NCBI RefSeq assembly: GCF_019880545.1
Contig: NZ_JAINVW010000003.1
Span: 124,001-188,000, forward strand
Length of the DNA stretch: 64,000 nucleotides
Source of the DNA: Flagellimonas meishanensis
GTDB lineage: Bacteria > Bacteroidota > Bacteroidia > Flavobacteriales > Flavobacteriaceae
Direction of reading: 5' to 3'
The position numbers were made by a program, and so were the translations under genes. Shown here in pieces: positions 26,300 to 34,394 of the stretch. The notes below the pieces were generated by a model. The model was not told the origin of the DNA. It saw only the letters and a list, made by a program, of their open reading frames with translations, and searched no databases. Position 1 is the stretch's first letter. The number at the start of each line of letters is the position of its first letter.

Positions 26300-27204
26300 T
26301 AAAAGTTATAGAGTCTGGTGATGTTGAAACCGATCACGAAATCCCCGCTGAAAAAGTCATTACGATTGAATATGACATTTTTTTGGGGCACAATGCCCTG
26401 ATAGCTCGAGATGAACAGTTGAAATGCATGGGATGAGGTCCTGAATTCCACCCCTAAGCTAAATCCTGGTTCGGGATCTATGAAACCCGTTAAAGGGTCA
26501 TATGCTGTACTGGATCCCTCCAAATAATGTACAAACGGTTGGGTATAATCTACCAAAATAGAGGTTTGCGGACTAATTTTGTAACGTCCTCCCAGCGATA
26601 GGGCGACCACATCATTGGGCATCCTTTCTGGCACAAAGTTGTAATGCGACACACTGCCCGCAGCCTGCAAAGAAAGCTTGGAATTGAATCGGCGGGAAAC
26701 GATCAACTGGTGAAAGAAAGAATATCGATGCTGTTCCACCAAAAAGTTATCCTTTCCGCGTGCATCAATGGTGAAGTTTCCAAAATAGGTAACGTTCACG
26801 GGCATTCTATCGGAACGCGTCTGCCTAAATATGCCCACTTTCCAGTTAAAATCCTGTAAGCGGTCAAATTTTGTGGTCCCATAACCGATGGTAAGCCGTT
26901 CATGCAGCCCATAGGAAAACCCGATACGGATATTGGAAGGGGCCCAAATGCCCAGTAGATCGTTGCTGCCCCCATCCACGAGCCCAAACCTGTGGCCCAT
27001 TTGCACTTCCAGGGTGTTCTTTGAATTGAGAACATCCGTGGGCATTTCAATAATGTACGAGCTTTCGAAGGCAGGACGTTGTGGTTTATCCACTACCGAA
27101 TCCTTTACGGTTCCCTGTTCGCTACCCTGTGCAAGCAGCAATAGGGGGAATAGGAGGAAAAAAACAGATATAAGGTTCAAATTTTTCATAGTAAAGTGTC
27201 TCAC
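26299..27204 (-). CDS. Outer-membrane beta-barrel (DUF5777-like)
   Basis: 301 residues. A signal peptide (MKNLNLISVFFLLFPLLLLAQG; the true start may be the ATG six residues in) is followed by alternating beta strands ending in aromatic residues, with a C-terminal strand ending in Phe (FNITRLYNF). I recall this as the DUF5777 barrel family, often seen with cytochrome genes in Bacteroidota; the label is from memory. It lies between the heme lipoproteins and the Tat proteins and could be an outer-membrane partner of the hexaheme cytochrome. Confidence 0.6.
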   Translation of the reverse strand: MRHFTMKNLNLISVFFLLFPLLLLAQGSEQGTVKDSVVDKPQRPAFESSYIIEMPTDVLNSKNTLEVQMGHRFGLVDGGSNDLLGIWAPSNIRIGFSYGLHERLTIGYGTTKFDRLQDFNWKVGIFRQTRSDRMPVNVTYFGNFTIDARGKDNFLVEQHRYSFFHQLIVSRRFNSKLSLQAAGSVSHYNFVPERMPNDVVALSLGGRYKISPQTSILVDYTQPFVHYLEGSSTAYDPLTGFIDPEPGFSLGVEFRTSSHAFQLFISSYQGIVPQKNVIFNRNDFFSGDFVIGFNITRLYNF

Positions 27205-27207
27205 TAG

Positions 27208-27606
27208 TTAGTTGTTTTCGGCTCCACGGTCTATCCAAGCCCTTATCAAGGCAATTTCATTACTGCTGAGCACAAAACCTGCATCTATGGGATGGGCGTT
27301 GCCCGGTAATTTTTGAAAGAGTTCACTACCTTCGGCATCGCCTGGCACAACATAGTCGGGAACAATTTCACCATAAGCACTACCTACTCTTAGATCGGGA
27401 TTGGCCACCGATCCGTTGTGACAGACCGTACAATCCTTGCCGCTTTGTGAAAATAAGGGCTCAATATCGGTTTGAAATGAAATCTCCTCATCCGGCGGAA
27501 TTTCAGGTCCGGAAGCTTCGGGAAATTCCACATCTTGATCATAGTAGCATGAAAAATTCCAAAGGCCTAAGGCTGCAACCACAAGTAATTGAAATTGCCT
27601 CTTCAT
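27208..27606 (-). CDS. Monoheme cytochrome c lipoprotein
   Basis: 132 residues from the ATG at 27606, which opens a lipoprotein signal (MKRQFQLLVVAALGLWNFSC). A single CTVCHNG heme motif is near residue 71, followed by GSELFQKLPG and ALIRAWIDRGAENN, typical of the short c-type domain seen in many surface proteins. It probably sits on the periplasmic face of a membrane. The next gene up is the hexaheme lipoprotein. Confidence 0.75.
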   Translation of the reverse strand: MKRQFQLLVVAALGLWNFSCYYDQDVEFPEASGPEIPPDEEISFQTDIEPLFSQSGKDCTVCHNGSVANPDLRVGSAYGEIVPDYVVPGDAEGSELFQKLPGNAHPIDAGFVLSSNEIALIRAWIDRGAENN

Positions 27607-27755
27607 TTTTTTGATTTTATTGTATGGTTCTCCGACGTTCATTTTGAATTGAATTTATTGTGGTCCATAGTATACTTGAAACTGAAGGGACACCATGAAA
27701 GCTTCCGAAATGCCTGTGCTGTTGGGTATGCGCTGACATATTGAAGGCTCCATGA

Positions 27756-28874
27756 TCAATCCTGCAAAGCTTCAATGGAATTTTTTAGGAGCGCCCTTAT
27801 ATAAGCTGGGTTATGGATACCCTTGCTCTGGTCTTCGAGGGCGGTCATGTAATTCCAAGCGGCCTGCGCCTCTGCCGTGGTAAAGATCCCTGTTTGCGAA
27901 CGGCCATTGATGATGATGCCCACTACTGGAGTTCCGTTACCGACAGGATTTCCATCTATATCAAATACCGGATTACCATCAACATCTTCCTCATATTCCT
28001 CACCCACCACTTGTGTCAACAATTGACCCAGCGTTTCAAAATCACTGGTGAAACCTCCGATTTCATCTGGAGTACCATTGGGGTGACATGCAATACAGGC
28101 ATCTGCGGTCGGGTTCCATGAGTGCAGTCCCTCGTTGGTGTCCGAAGATGGACCCATGTGACATTCAACGCAAGAGGATCCAGTTCTGTGCGTGGCCGAA
28201 CCTACCCCAGGATATCCCTCGGAACCCGCAATGTTGGCTCCCATTATACCTTCCAAAACGGTGGCTTGCGGTCCATGGTGCGGTCCGAAACGGGTACTGG
28301 TGATCACGTATTTTCCTGTACCATTCTCAGCAGGGATTACATAGCTGTTTCTCGGCTGGTGACAGGTTATACAGTTATTGCTGGAACCGCCAAAGTCGAT
28401 TACCGTGGTTCCATCTATCACCAATGTAACAGGATCGATATTTCTCAGGGCATAATCAAAGCCATCGTTCTCAAAGTCGAACGTGCTGTGCTTGTCATGG
28501 CAAGTGGTACAGTTAATGGGCATCGGATTGGCATATCCTGCGGTATCAACCGCACCGAACGCCAAATAATCGATGTACCCTGCGTTGCCGTGGCATTGGG
28601 CGCAATTGGGTGAAGCTCCCCTAGCAAAGGTGGTGCCCACGCCGTGCATCGATACGGAAAAAGAAGCAATGATCGGCTCTCTTGCCGTATTGGAGTGGCA
28701 TGCGATACAGGAAGCCGTGCCATCTTCTCCATCAATACCGTCAATGCCGTCAACACCGTCCTGTCCGGGCGGACCAGCTATTGGGTCTGGAATTTCAAGG
28801 TCGCTTGTACATTGGACCAGAAAAAAGCCCATAACGGCCAACGACAGAATACTAAGAAACTTGGATTTTTTCAT
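27756..28874 (-). CDS. Hexaheme cytochrome c lipoprotein with collagen-like linker
   Basis: 372 residues. Lipobox FLVQC at about 22. A short Gly-X-Y run (GPPGQDGVDGIDGIDGEDG) separates the lipid anchor from the first heme site. Six CxxCH motifs are present: CIACH, CAQCH, CTTCH, CITCH, CVECH and CIACH. Extra His residues for bis-His ligation are abundant. This is an electron-transfer or surface redox protein. It is the first gene of the minus-strand block, so it probably receives electrons from the NrfC/D pair. The substrate, if any, is unknown. Confidence 0.8.
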   Translation of the reverse strand: MKKSKFLSILSLAVMGFFLVQCTSDLEIPDPIAGPPGQDGVDGIDGIDGEDGTASCIACHSNTAREPIIASFSVSMHGVGTTFARGASPNCAQCHGNAGYIDYLAFGAVDTAGYANPMPINCTTCHDKHSTFDFENDGFDYALRNIDPVTLVIDGTTVIDFGGSSNNCITCHQPRNSYVIPAENGTGKYVITSTRFGPHHGPQATVLEGIMGANIAGSEGYPGVGSATHRTGSSCVECHMGPSSDTNEGLHSWNPTADACIACHPNGTPDEIGGFTSDFETLGQLLTQVVGEEYEEDVDGNPVFDIDGNPVGNGTPVVGIIINGRSQTGIFTTAEAQAAWNYMTALEDQSKGIHNPAYIRALLKNSIEALQD

Positions 28875-28936
28875 TGGAATATTAATTTAGAGTCTTTGGA
28901 TGGGGATAAAACTAGTAATAGCATGGCACCATAAAT

Positions 28937-28950
28937 ATGATATAGATCAG
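28937..28950. promoter_or_regulatory. FNR/DNR-like site upstream of the hexaheme cytochrome gene
   Basis: Core TGAT-ATAG-ATCA at 28938-28949, 64 bp before the start codon. It has the same core as the hydrogenase-region sites. Confidence 0.45.
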
Positions 28951-29250
28951 GTTTGCCAAAAATTTCTTAAAATGAATGAAGACCCTTTAAAAAGTAGAAG
29001 AAGAAAGGAAAATCGAGATTAATTCCTGGCTTACAATCCCAAAAACAAGTAGCGTCCATTTTCGGTCAGGGATTCGGAAGGTCCGGTGCAGTTATTTGGC
29101 GGTGTTAATGGCCTGATTCATTTTTGACTGTTCAGGATGAAGTGTTTTATGAAAAGCGCACCCAGTTATACCTAATATAATAGCATATAAAAATGAAAGA
29201 CACTTACGCCATAGGCAAGTAGCTAAACCGTTTTCAGGCTTTTGTATTTT
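28951..29250. other. Non-coding spacer between cytochrome block and Rrf2 gene
   Basis: About 300 bp with no open frame or repeat that I can support; it should hold the rest of the cytochrome-block promoter and the 3' end of the Rrf2 transcript. Confidence 0.5.
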
Positions 29251-29682
29251 TTATAAAGGCAGTATGGAATTTCCTTGTTTGACGTCCGCAACCAATTCTT
29301 TAATGGTTGTGTTCTCCAGATTGTGGATTACCCCCAATTTTTGATCGCCTACTAAGTTGTGCAGTGGACATGGATTCTCAGAATTGCACTGTTCAAGGCT
29401 CAGCAGGCAAGAACGGAACTTGTCCTCCCCATCGATGATCTCAATAATCTGCATGATATTCATTTGTAGATTCACTTCATCCAGATAGAATCCGCCATGG
29501 GGCCCTTTCACGGAAGATACCATGTTATGTCGGGCAAGTTCCTGCAAAAGTTTGGCGATATAGGGTGCAGGAGCATTGATGGGGGCACTCAGATCCTTGG
29601 CCTGAATCTTATTTTCCACACTGGCATGGAGTGCGAGGTACAGTACTCCTTTAATGGCATACTTGGAAGACCTTGAAAACAT
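29251..29682 (-). CDS. Rrf2-family transcriptional regulator
   Basis: 143 residues from the ATG at 29682, chosen because MFSRSSKYAIKGVLYLALHA is the usual family start; the frame is open 35 codons further but that part is not Rrf2-like. A winged-helix domain with the GPHGGFYL wing. Three cysteines (C-x6-C-x5-C, in FRSCLLSLEQCNSENPC) could bind an Fe-S cluster, as in NsrR and IscR. It is divergent from the nos cluster and close to the cytochrome block, so a nitric-oxide or redox-responsive role in both is plausible. Confidence 0.85.
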   Translation of the reverse strand: MFSRSSKYAIKGVLYLALHASVENKIQAKDLSAPINAPAPYIAKLLQELARHNMVSSVKGPHGGFYLDEVNLQMNIMQIIEIIDGEDKFRSCLLSLEQCNSENPCPLHNLVGDQKLGVIHNLENTTIKELVADVKQGNSILPL

Positions 29683-29734
29683 TGAGGTTGTCTTTCTGCA
29701 AAAATATATAATAAAAGATGTTTTTGTCTTAAAT

Positions 29735-29748
29735 ATGACGAATATCAT
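29735..29748. promoter_or_regulatory. FNR/DNR-like site between the Rrf2 and nos-cluster genes
   Basis: ATGACGAATATCAT, core TGAC-GAAT-ATCA, centred about 60 bp from each start codon. It differs from the hydrogenase site ATGATAAATATCAT at two positions. Confidence 0.45.
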
Positions 29749-29802
29749 GTTTTTCGTAATCCATGACCAATATTTTTGAGCATTCATTTAAAATCACATC
29801 CT

Positions 29803-30312
29803 ATGAAAATCAATTCCATAATTTTCTCGAGTTTGCTCACGGTTTTCCTTCTGGCATGCGGGGGCAAGGAAGAAAAGAAAACTGATGGTTTCAGTGTGGA
29901 GCGAACAAAGGCCACTGAGCAACCGCAGGAAAACACTTCGGCCACGAATGATGTGCCCGCATCGGAGCGGATTACTTTGGACAATAAGGGCGTGGGCCAA
30001 ATCAAATCGCTTTCGCTAGATCCAGAGATAAACATGGAAATGGTTGAGGCCGGTAGTGCCCTTTTCAAGACCAATTGTACTGCCTGTCACAAAGTGGATA
30101 AGCGTTTTATTGGTCCTTCACCCAAGGGAATCATGAAACGTAGGAGTCCGGAATGGATCATGAACATGATTTTGGACCCGCAATTAATGGTTGAACAGGA
30201 TCGCTGCGCCAAAGACTTACTTGTGGAGTTTAATGGTGCGGCCATGGCCAATCAGAACATCACTGTGGAACAGGCAAGATCAATCTTAGAATACTTCAGA
30301 ACTTTAGAATAA
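29803..30312 (+). CDS. Cytochrome c lipoprotein, first gene of the nos cluster
   Basis: 169 residues from the ATG at 29803, which opens the lipoprotein signal (lipobox FLLAC, about 18). A linker rich in Thr, Gln and Glu precedes a small cytochrome c domain with CTACHKV. Likely electron donor to NosZ, as c-type cytochromes in clade II nos loci commonly are. It begins the plus-strand transcript divergent from Rrf2. Confidence 0.8.
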   Translation: MKINSIIFSSLLTVFLLACGGKEEKKTDGFSVERTKATEQPQENTSATNDVPASERITLDNKGVGQIKSLSLDPEINMEMVEAGSALFKTNCTACHKVDKRFIGPSPKGIMKRRSPEWIMNMILDPQLMVEQDRCAKDLLVEFNGAAMANQNITVEQARSILEYFRTLE

Positions 30313-30317
30313 CAATT

Positions 30318-30893
30318 ATGAAAACCATCCATTTAAAAATCGTATTGGGTTCCTTTTTGGCAATTTTCCTTGTTTTGGGATGCAAAGATGGGAACCAGAA
30401 AACACCGGCTGTGACCGATTCAGGCTCCAGTGCGGAAAGTGAAAAGGTAGGACAGGCCTTTATTGCGGATGACGAGTCCACGCCCAATGTCCTTCAAATT
30501 GCATTGGGATCACCTGACCATACCACACTCGTTGCCGCCGTGCAGGCCGCTGATTTGGAAAATGCATTGGTAAACGCTGGACCACTCATGGTCTTTGCGC
30601 CAACCAATGCCGCATTTGACGCACTTCCTGATGGCACCGTGGAAAATCTGTTGAAACCGGAGAACAAAGATGCCTTGGCCAACATTCTCAAACATCATGT
30701 GACACCTGGCAATTACTCCAAGGAATTCCTGAAAAAATTTAAAAAACTGGGGCAGGCCAATGATCAGAACACCACCGTGGAGGTAAAAGATGGAGAGGTA
30801 TACATTGGAGGTGCCAAAATCGTGGCAAGCGTTCCCGCGGGCAATGGCATTGTACATGTGGTTGATGCCGTGATATTACCTCCAGAAAACTAA
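30318..30893 (+). CDS. Fasciclin-domain lipoprotein
   Basis: 191 residues. Lipobox VLGCK (about 22). One FAS1 domain (about 55-190) with the H1 motif (PLMVFAPTNAAFDALP) and the late GNGIVHVVDAVILP motif. FAS1 proteins of nos loci are often found between a cytochrome gene and nosZ in Bacteroidota; the role may be adhesion or complex assembly. Starts 5 bp after the cytochrome gene. Confidence 0.85.
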   Translation: MKTIHLKIVLGSFLAIFLVLGCKDGNQKTPAVTDSGSSAESEKVGQAFIADDESTPNVLQIALGSPDHTTLVAAVQAADLENALVNAGPLMVFAPTNAAFDALPDGTVENLLKPENKDALANILKHHVTPGNYSKEFLKKFKKLGQANDQNTTVEVKDGEVYIGGAKIVASVPAGNGIVHVVDAVILPPEN

Positions 30894-30919
30894 ATCCTAA
30901 TCTAAAAACAAACAAAACA

Positions 30920-32878
30920 ATGAGAAATCTGAATTATTTTTTTAGCTCCATAATGGCAATTGCGTTACTTTTTATTGGATGTAAACCCGGCACAAACGGA
31001 TCCGATGGCGGGGCGCTGGCCTCAAGTGCCGCGGAAAAAGTTTACGTGGCCCCAGGGGAGCAGGATGAGTTCTATGCATTCCTCTCGGGGGGGTATAGCG
31101 GCAACCTGACCGTATATGGTCTTCCCTCTGGTAGGATGTTCAAGGAAATTCCTGTGTTCTCCCAATTCCCAACTTCGGGGTATGGATATTCCGAGGAAAC
31201 CAAACCCATGTTGAACACCTCCCATGGATTCATTCCCTGGGACGATTTGCACCATCCCGATATTTCACAGACCAATGGGGAGCTTGATGGCCGATGGATT
31301 TTTGTGAACGGGAACAACACCCCAAGGATTGCACGGATCAGTCTTAGTACTTTCGAAACCGAGGAGATTATTGAAATACCCAATAGTGGTGGTAACCACA
31401 GTTCTGCTTTCATTACCGAAAACACCGAATATGTAATTGCGGGTACGCGTTTTGCAGTTCCTGTTCCGCAGCGGGATATGCCCATCAACGAATACAAAGG
31501 AAACTTCAAGGGCGCCCTTAGCTTTATAAGTGTTGATCCAGAAAGTGGCCGTTTGGACCTAAAATTCCAGGTGATGATGCCCGGGTTTAACTATGATCTA
31601 TCTCGTCCGGGAAGGGGAAAATCCCACGGTTGGCATTTCTTCAGTACCTATAACACAGAGGAGGCCAATTCATTGATGGAAGTGAATTCCTCCCAAAACG
31701 ACAAAGACTTCATCGCGGCTATCAACTGGAAAAAGATTGAAGATTATGTGAACAATGGGGGAGGCACAAAAATGGCCACCAACTATGCACACAATGTGTA
31801 CGATGAACATACCCACTCAGGCACATCCACAATGAAAAAAGAAGTACTGACCGTGGACCCCACCGAAGTGCCAGGCGCGGTATTTTTCCTACCTACACCA
31901 AAGTCGCCACACGGCTGTGATGTTGACCCCTCAGGAGAATACATCATTGGTGCAGGAAAGCTTTCTGCGGACATAACCGTACACTCATTTACCAAAATGT
32001 TGGAGGCCATTGAGGCAGAAAAGTTTGATGGAGAGGCTTACGGAATCCCAATCCTGAAATTTGAAGATGTCATGACCGGTCAGGTAAAGAGTGGGGGATT
32101 AGGGCCGCTACATACCGAATTTGATAGTAATGGTAACGCCTACACCACATTCTTCATTTCCTCTGAAGTGGTAAAATGGAAATTGGGCACTTGGGAAGTA
32201 GTGGATCGTAAACCCACTTTCTATTCCGTAGGTCACTTGATGATACCTGGTGGAAATTCCCGTAACCCTTTTGGAAAATATCTGGTGGCAATGAACAAGA
32301 TCACCAAAGACCGTTATTTGCCCACCGGGCCTGAAATGGAACATTCCGCGCAGATTTATGATATCTCTGGGGAAAAAATGGAATTGATCTATGATTTCCC
32401 AACACATGGGGAACCCCATTACGCTGCGGGATGTCCGGCAGATTTACTCAGGGCCAACTCCAAGAAAATCTATCGATTGGATGAAAACAAGCATCCCTAT
32501 GCAGTAACATCTCCCGACCAGGCCAGAGTGGAACGAAATGGCAATGAAGTGCATGTGTACATGTCCACCATTCGAAGCCACTTTACACCTGATAATATTG
32601 AGGGCGTCAAAGTTGGTGACAAGGTGTATTTCCACATCACCAACCACGAACAGGATTTTGATGTGCCCCACGGCTTCTCAATATTGGGACAGAACACCTC
32701 CGAAATATTGATAATGCCCGGGCAGACCAAGACTTCGGTTTGGGAGCCCAAACAAGTAGGCGTATGGCCATTCTATTGTACCGATTTCTGTTCGGCATTG
32801 CACCAAGAAATGCAGGGTTATGTAAGGGTTTCCCCTGCCAATGCCAACATGGACCTTTCATGGTCTCTAGGTGAGTAA
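30920..32878 (+). CDS. nosZ: Nitrous oxide reductase, clade II (Sec-dependent)
   Basis: 652 residues. Reduces N2O to N2 in the periplasm. The signal is a Sec lipoprotein type (LLFIGCKPG), not twin-arginine, which marks clade II. A seven-bladed propeller with CuZ ligands (HHPDIS, GNHSSA, HGWHFF, PHGCDVDPSG and others) is followed by a C-terminal cupredoxin with the CuA motif CTDFCSALHQEM. Followed by a strong hairpin and the nos accessory genes. Confidence 0.95.
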   Translation: MRNLNYFFSSIMAIALLFIGCKPGTNGSDGGALASSAAEKVYVAPGEQDEFYAFLSGGYSGNLTVYGLPSGRMFKEIPVFSQFPTSGYGYSEETKPMLNTSHGFIPWDDLHHPDISQTNGELDGRWIFVNGNNTPRIARISLSTFETEEIIEIPNSGGNHSSAFITENTEYVIAGTRFAVPVPQRDMPINEYKGNFKGALSFISVDPESGRLDLKFQVMMPGFNYDLSRPGRGKSHGWHFFSTYNTEEANSLMEVNSSQNDKDFIAAINWKKIEDYVNNGGGTKMATNYAHNVYDEHTHSGTSTMKKEVLTVDPTEVPGAVFFLPTPKSPHGCDVDPSGEYIIGAGKLSADITVHSFTKMLEAIEAEKFDGEAYGIPILKFEDVMTGQVKSGGLGPLHTEFDSNGNAYTTFFISSEVVKWKLGTWEVVDRKPTFYSVGHLMIPGGNSRNPFGKYLVAMNKITKDRYLPTGPEMEHSAQIYDISGEKMELIYDFPTHGEPHYAAGCPADLLRANSKKIYRLDENKHPYAVTSPDQARVERNGNEVHVYMSTIRSHFTPDNIEGVKVGDKVYFHITNHEQDFDVPHGFSILGQNTSEILIMPGQTKTSVWEPKQVGVWPFYCTDFCSALHQEMQGYVRVSPANANMDLSWSLGE

Positions 32879-32904
32879 GGATCGCCATCATTTTTCAAAC
32901 GGAG

Positions 32905-32930
32905 AGCGGGCAGCAAAGCTGCTGCCCGCT
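32905..32930 (+). terminator. Strong hairpin after nosZ
   Basis: AGCGGGCAGCA pairs perfectly (11 bp) with TGCTGCCCGCT across a 4-nt loop, 27 bp after the nosZ stop. The following sequence (TTTACTTAAAC) is only weakly T-rich, so it may be a partial terminator or an mRNA-stabilising stem that keeps nosZ message higher than that of the downstream genes. Confidence 0.6.
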
Positions 32931-32992
32931 TTACTTAAACGGTTCAGGACCGCACCTTGGAATTTTCCGTTCAATATTTGTAAAGTCACATT

Positions 32993-33634
32993 ATGAAAAA
33001 AGCCAGTATCCTCATGATCATAGGCCCCTTATTTCTTTTGGGATTGTATTTCTTCCCCTTATGGAACATCATGCTGGGAGCACCCCAATATCCAGAACCT
33101 TTGGGCATAAACATCCACATTGACGGCTTACAGGGAGTTAACGAATTTGATATCCAGAATATAGATGGCCTTAACCACTACATTGGCATGAAAACCTTGC
33201 CCAAACCGGAAGATATGTGGGAATTCAGTGTTTTTCCCTTGATTATTGGTGTCATGGTCATCCTTGGGGTCCTCATTGGCTTTTTAGGGTTTTTCAAGGT
33301 GGTGTCGCCCAATTGGTTTATAGGATGGTTTGTTGTGATGTCCATACTTGGCATTTTGGGCATGTATGATTTCAATGCCTGGATGGTGGACTACGGAACC
33401 AATCTTGACCCCAATGCCATTATGAAGTTGGCCAATCCGGATGGCACACCCATGACCTACAAGCCACCCTTGTTCGGCCATGCCAAAATGTTGAATTTTG
33501 ATGTAACTTCCCTACCTGCCACTGGCGCGTGGATGATGTTCACGGGGATGATGCTCATATTAATTGCCTTCTTATGGGGCAGAAAAATGTGGAAACCCAA
33601 AAAACAAGAAGTCTTGCAGACCGCAAATTCATAA
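32993..33634 (+). CDS. NosB-like membrane protein of clade II nos clusters
   Basis: 213 residues, about four to five membrane helices, with two periplasmic loops. Clade II loci usually have a membrane protein of unknown function, called NosB, directly after nosZ. The position fits, but I cannot confirm homology by eye. It is 115 bp after nosZ. Confidence 0.6.
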   Translation: MKKASILMIIGPLFLLGLYFFPLWNIMLGAPQYPEPLGINIHIDGLQGVNEFDIQNIDGLNHYIGMKTLPKPEDMWEFSVFPLIIGVMVILGVLIGFLGFFKVVSPNWFIGWFVVMSILGILGMYDFNAWMVDYGTNLDPNAIMKLANPDGTPMTYKPPLFGHAKMLNFDVTSLPATGAWMMFTGMMLILIAFLWGRKMWKPKKQEVLQTANS

Positions 33635-33640
33635 GACACA

Positions 33641-34075
33641 ATGGAATCAATTAGGGCTTTATTGGTTTTGCTGATGCTGGGAGTAATGTCGTGCAACATT
33701 GGACCCAAGCCCATAGCCTATGGTACGGATGCCTGTCATTTCTGCAAAATGACCATTGTGGACAAGCAGCATGCAGCCGAATTTGTCACAAAAAAAGGCA
33801 AAGTGTACAAGTTTGATGCATCGGAATGTATGCTAAATCAATTGAAGGATTTTGAAACCGACAAGGTAGCCCTGTTTCTGGTGAACGATTATGCATCGCC
33901 CGGGGAACTTGTTGATGCCACCAAAGCCACCTTTTTGATCAGCAATAATCTTCCAAGTCCAATGGGCGAATTTCTATCGGCCTTTGAATCCGAACAAGCA
34001 GCGAAGCAGGCAAAGACGGGAAATGAAGGTCAACTTTTTACCTGGGACCAACTGCTAAAAAAGTTCAATCCTTAA
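33641..34075 (+). CDS. nosL: NosL, copper chaperone for NosZ
   Basis: 144 residues. Lipobox VMSCN (Cys18). GTDACHFCKMTI carries the Cys/Met Cu(I)-binding motif of NosL, which supplies copper to the CuZ site. KGKVYKFDASECML is also conserved. It starts 6 bp after the NosB-like gene. Confidence 0.9.
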   Translation: MESIRALLVLLMLGVMSCNIGPKPIAYGTDACHFCKMTIVDKQHAAEFVTKKGKVYKFDASECMLNQLKDFETDKVALFLVNDYASPGELVDATKATFLISNNLPSPMGEFLSAFESEQAAKQAKTGNEGQLFTWDQLLKKFNP

Positions 34076-34091
34076 ATCAAGTCAGCGACCT

Positions 34092-34394
34092 ATGGACATG
34101 TACAGAATTGACTCAACCATTCTCGATTTACCTTTTACCGGACTTACGATTAAAAAGAGCCCAACCACGTCGGGTATTGAAATACTGTGCATATCCCTTG
34201 AAAAAGGGGCGGCTTTTCCGGAACATAGTTCTCCCAAGGATGCCCGACTTATCGTTGTCCAGGGAAATATCGAATTCAACATAGCCAACCAGACTTTTCA
34301 ATTATCGGCCCAACAAAGCTTAAGCTTCCCCAAAGAGGAAATACATTCAGTAAAGGCCAACGAGGATTCTAAATTTTTGATCATTCGCTCATGA
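34092..34394 (+). CDS. Small cupin-fold protein in the nos operon
   Basis: 100 residues, no signal peptide. The strand pattern and motifs (LEKGAAFPEHSSPKDA, VVQGNIEF, LSFPKEEIHSVKA) are those of a single-domain cupin, with two His that could bind metal. It overlaps nosD by 4 bp (ATGA). Its function in N2O reduction is unknown. Confidence 0.6.
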   Translation: MDMYRIDSTILDLPFTGLTIKKSPTTSGIEILCISLEKGAAFPEHSSPKDARLIVVQGNIEFNIANQTFQLSAQQSLSFPKEEIHSVKANEDSKFLIIRS

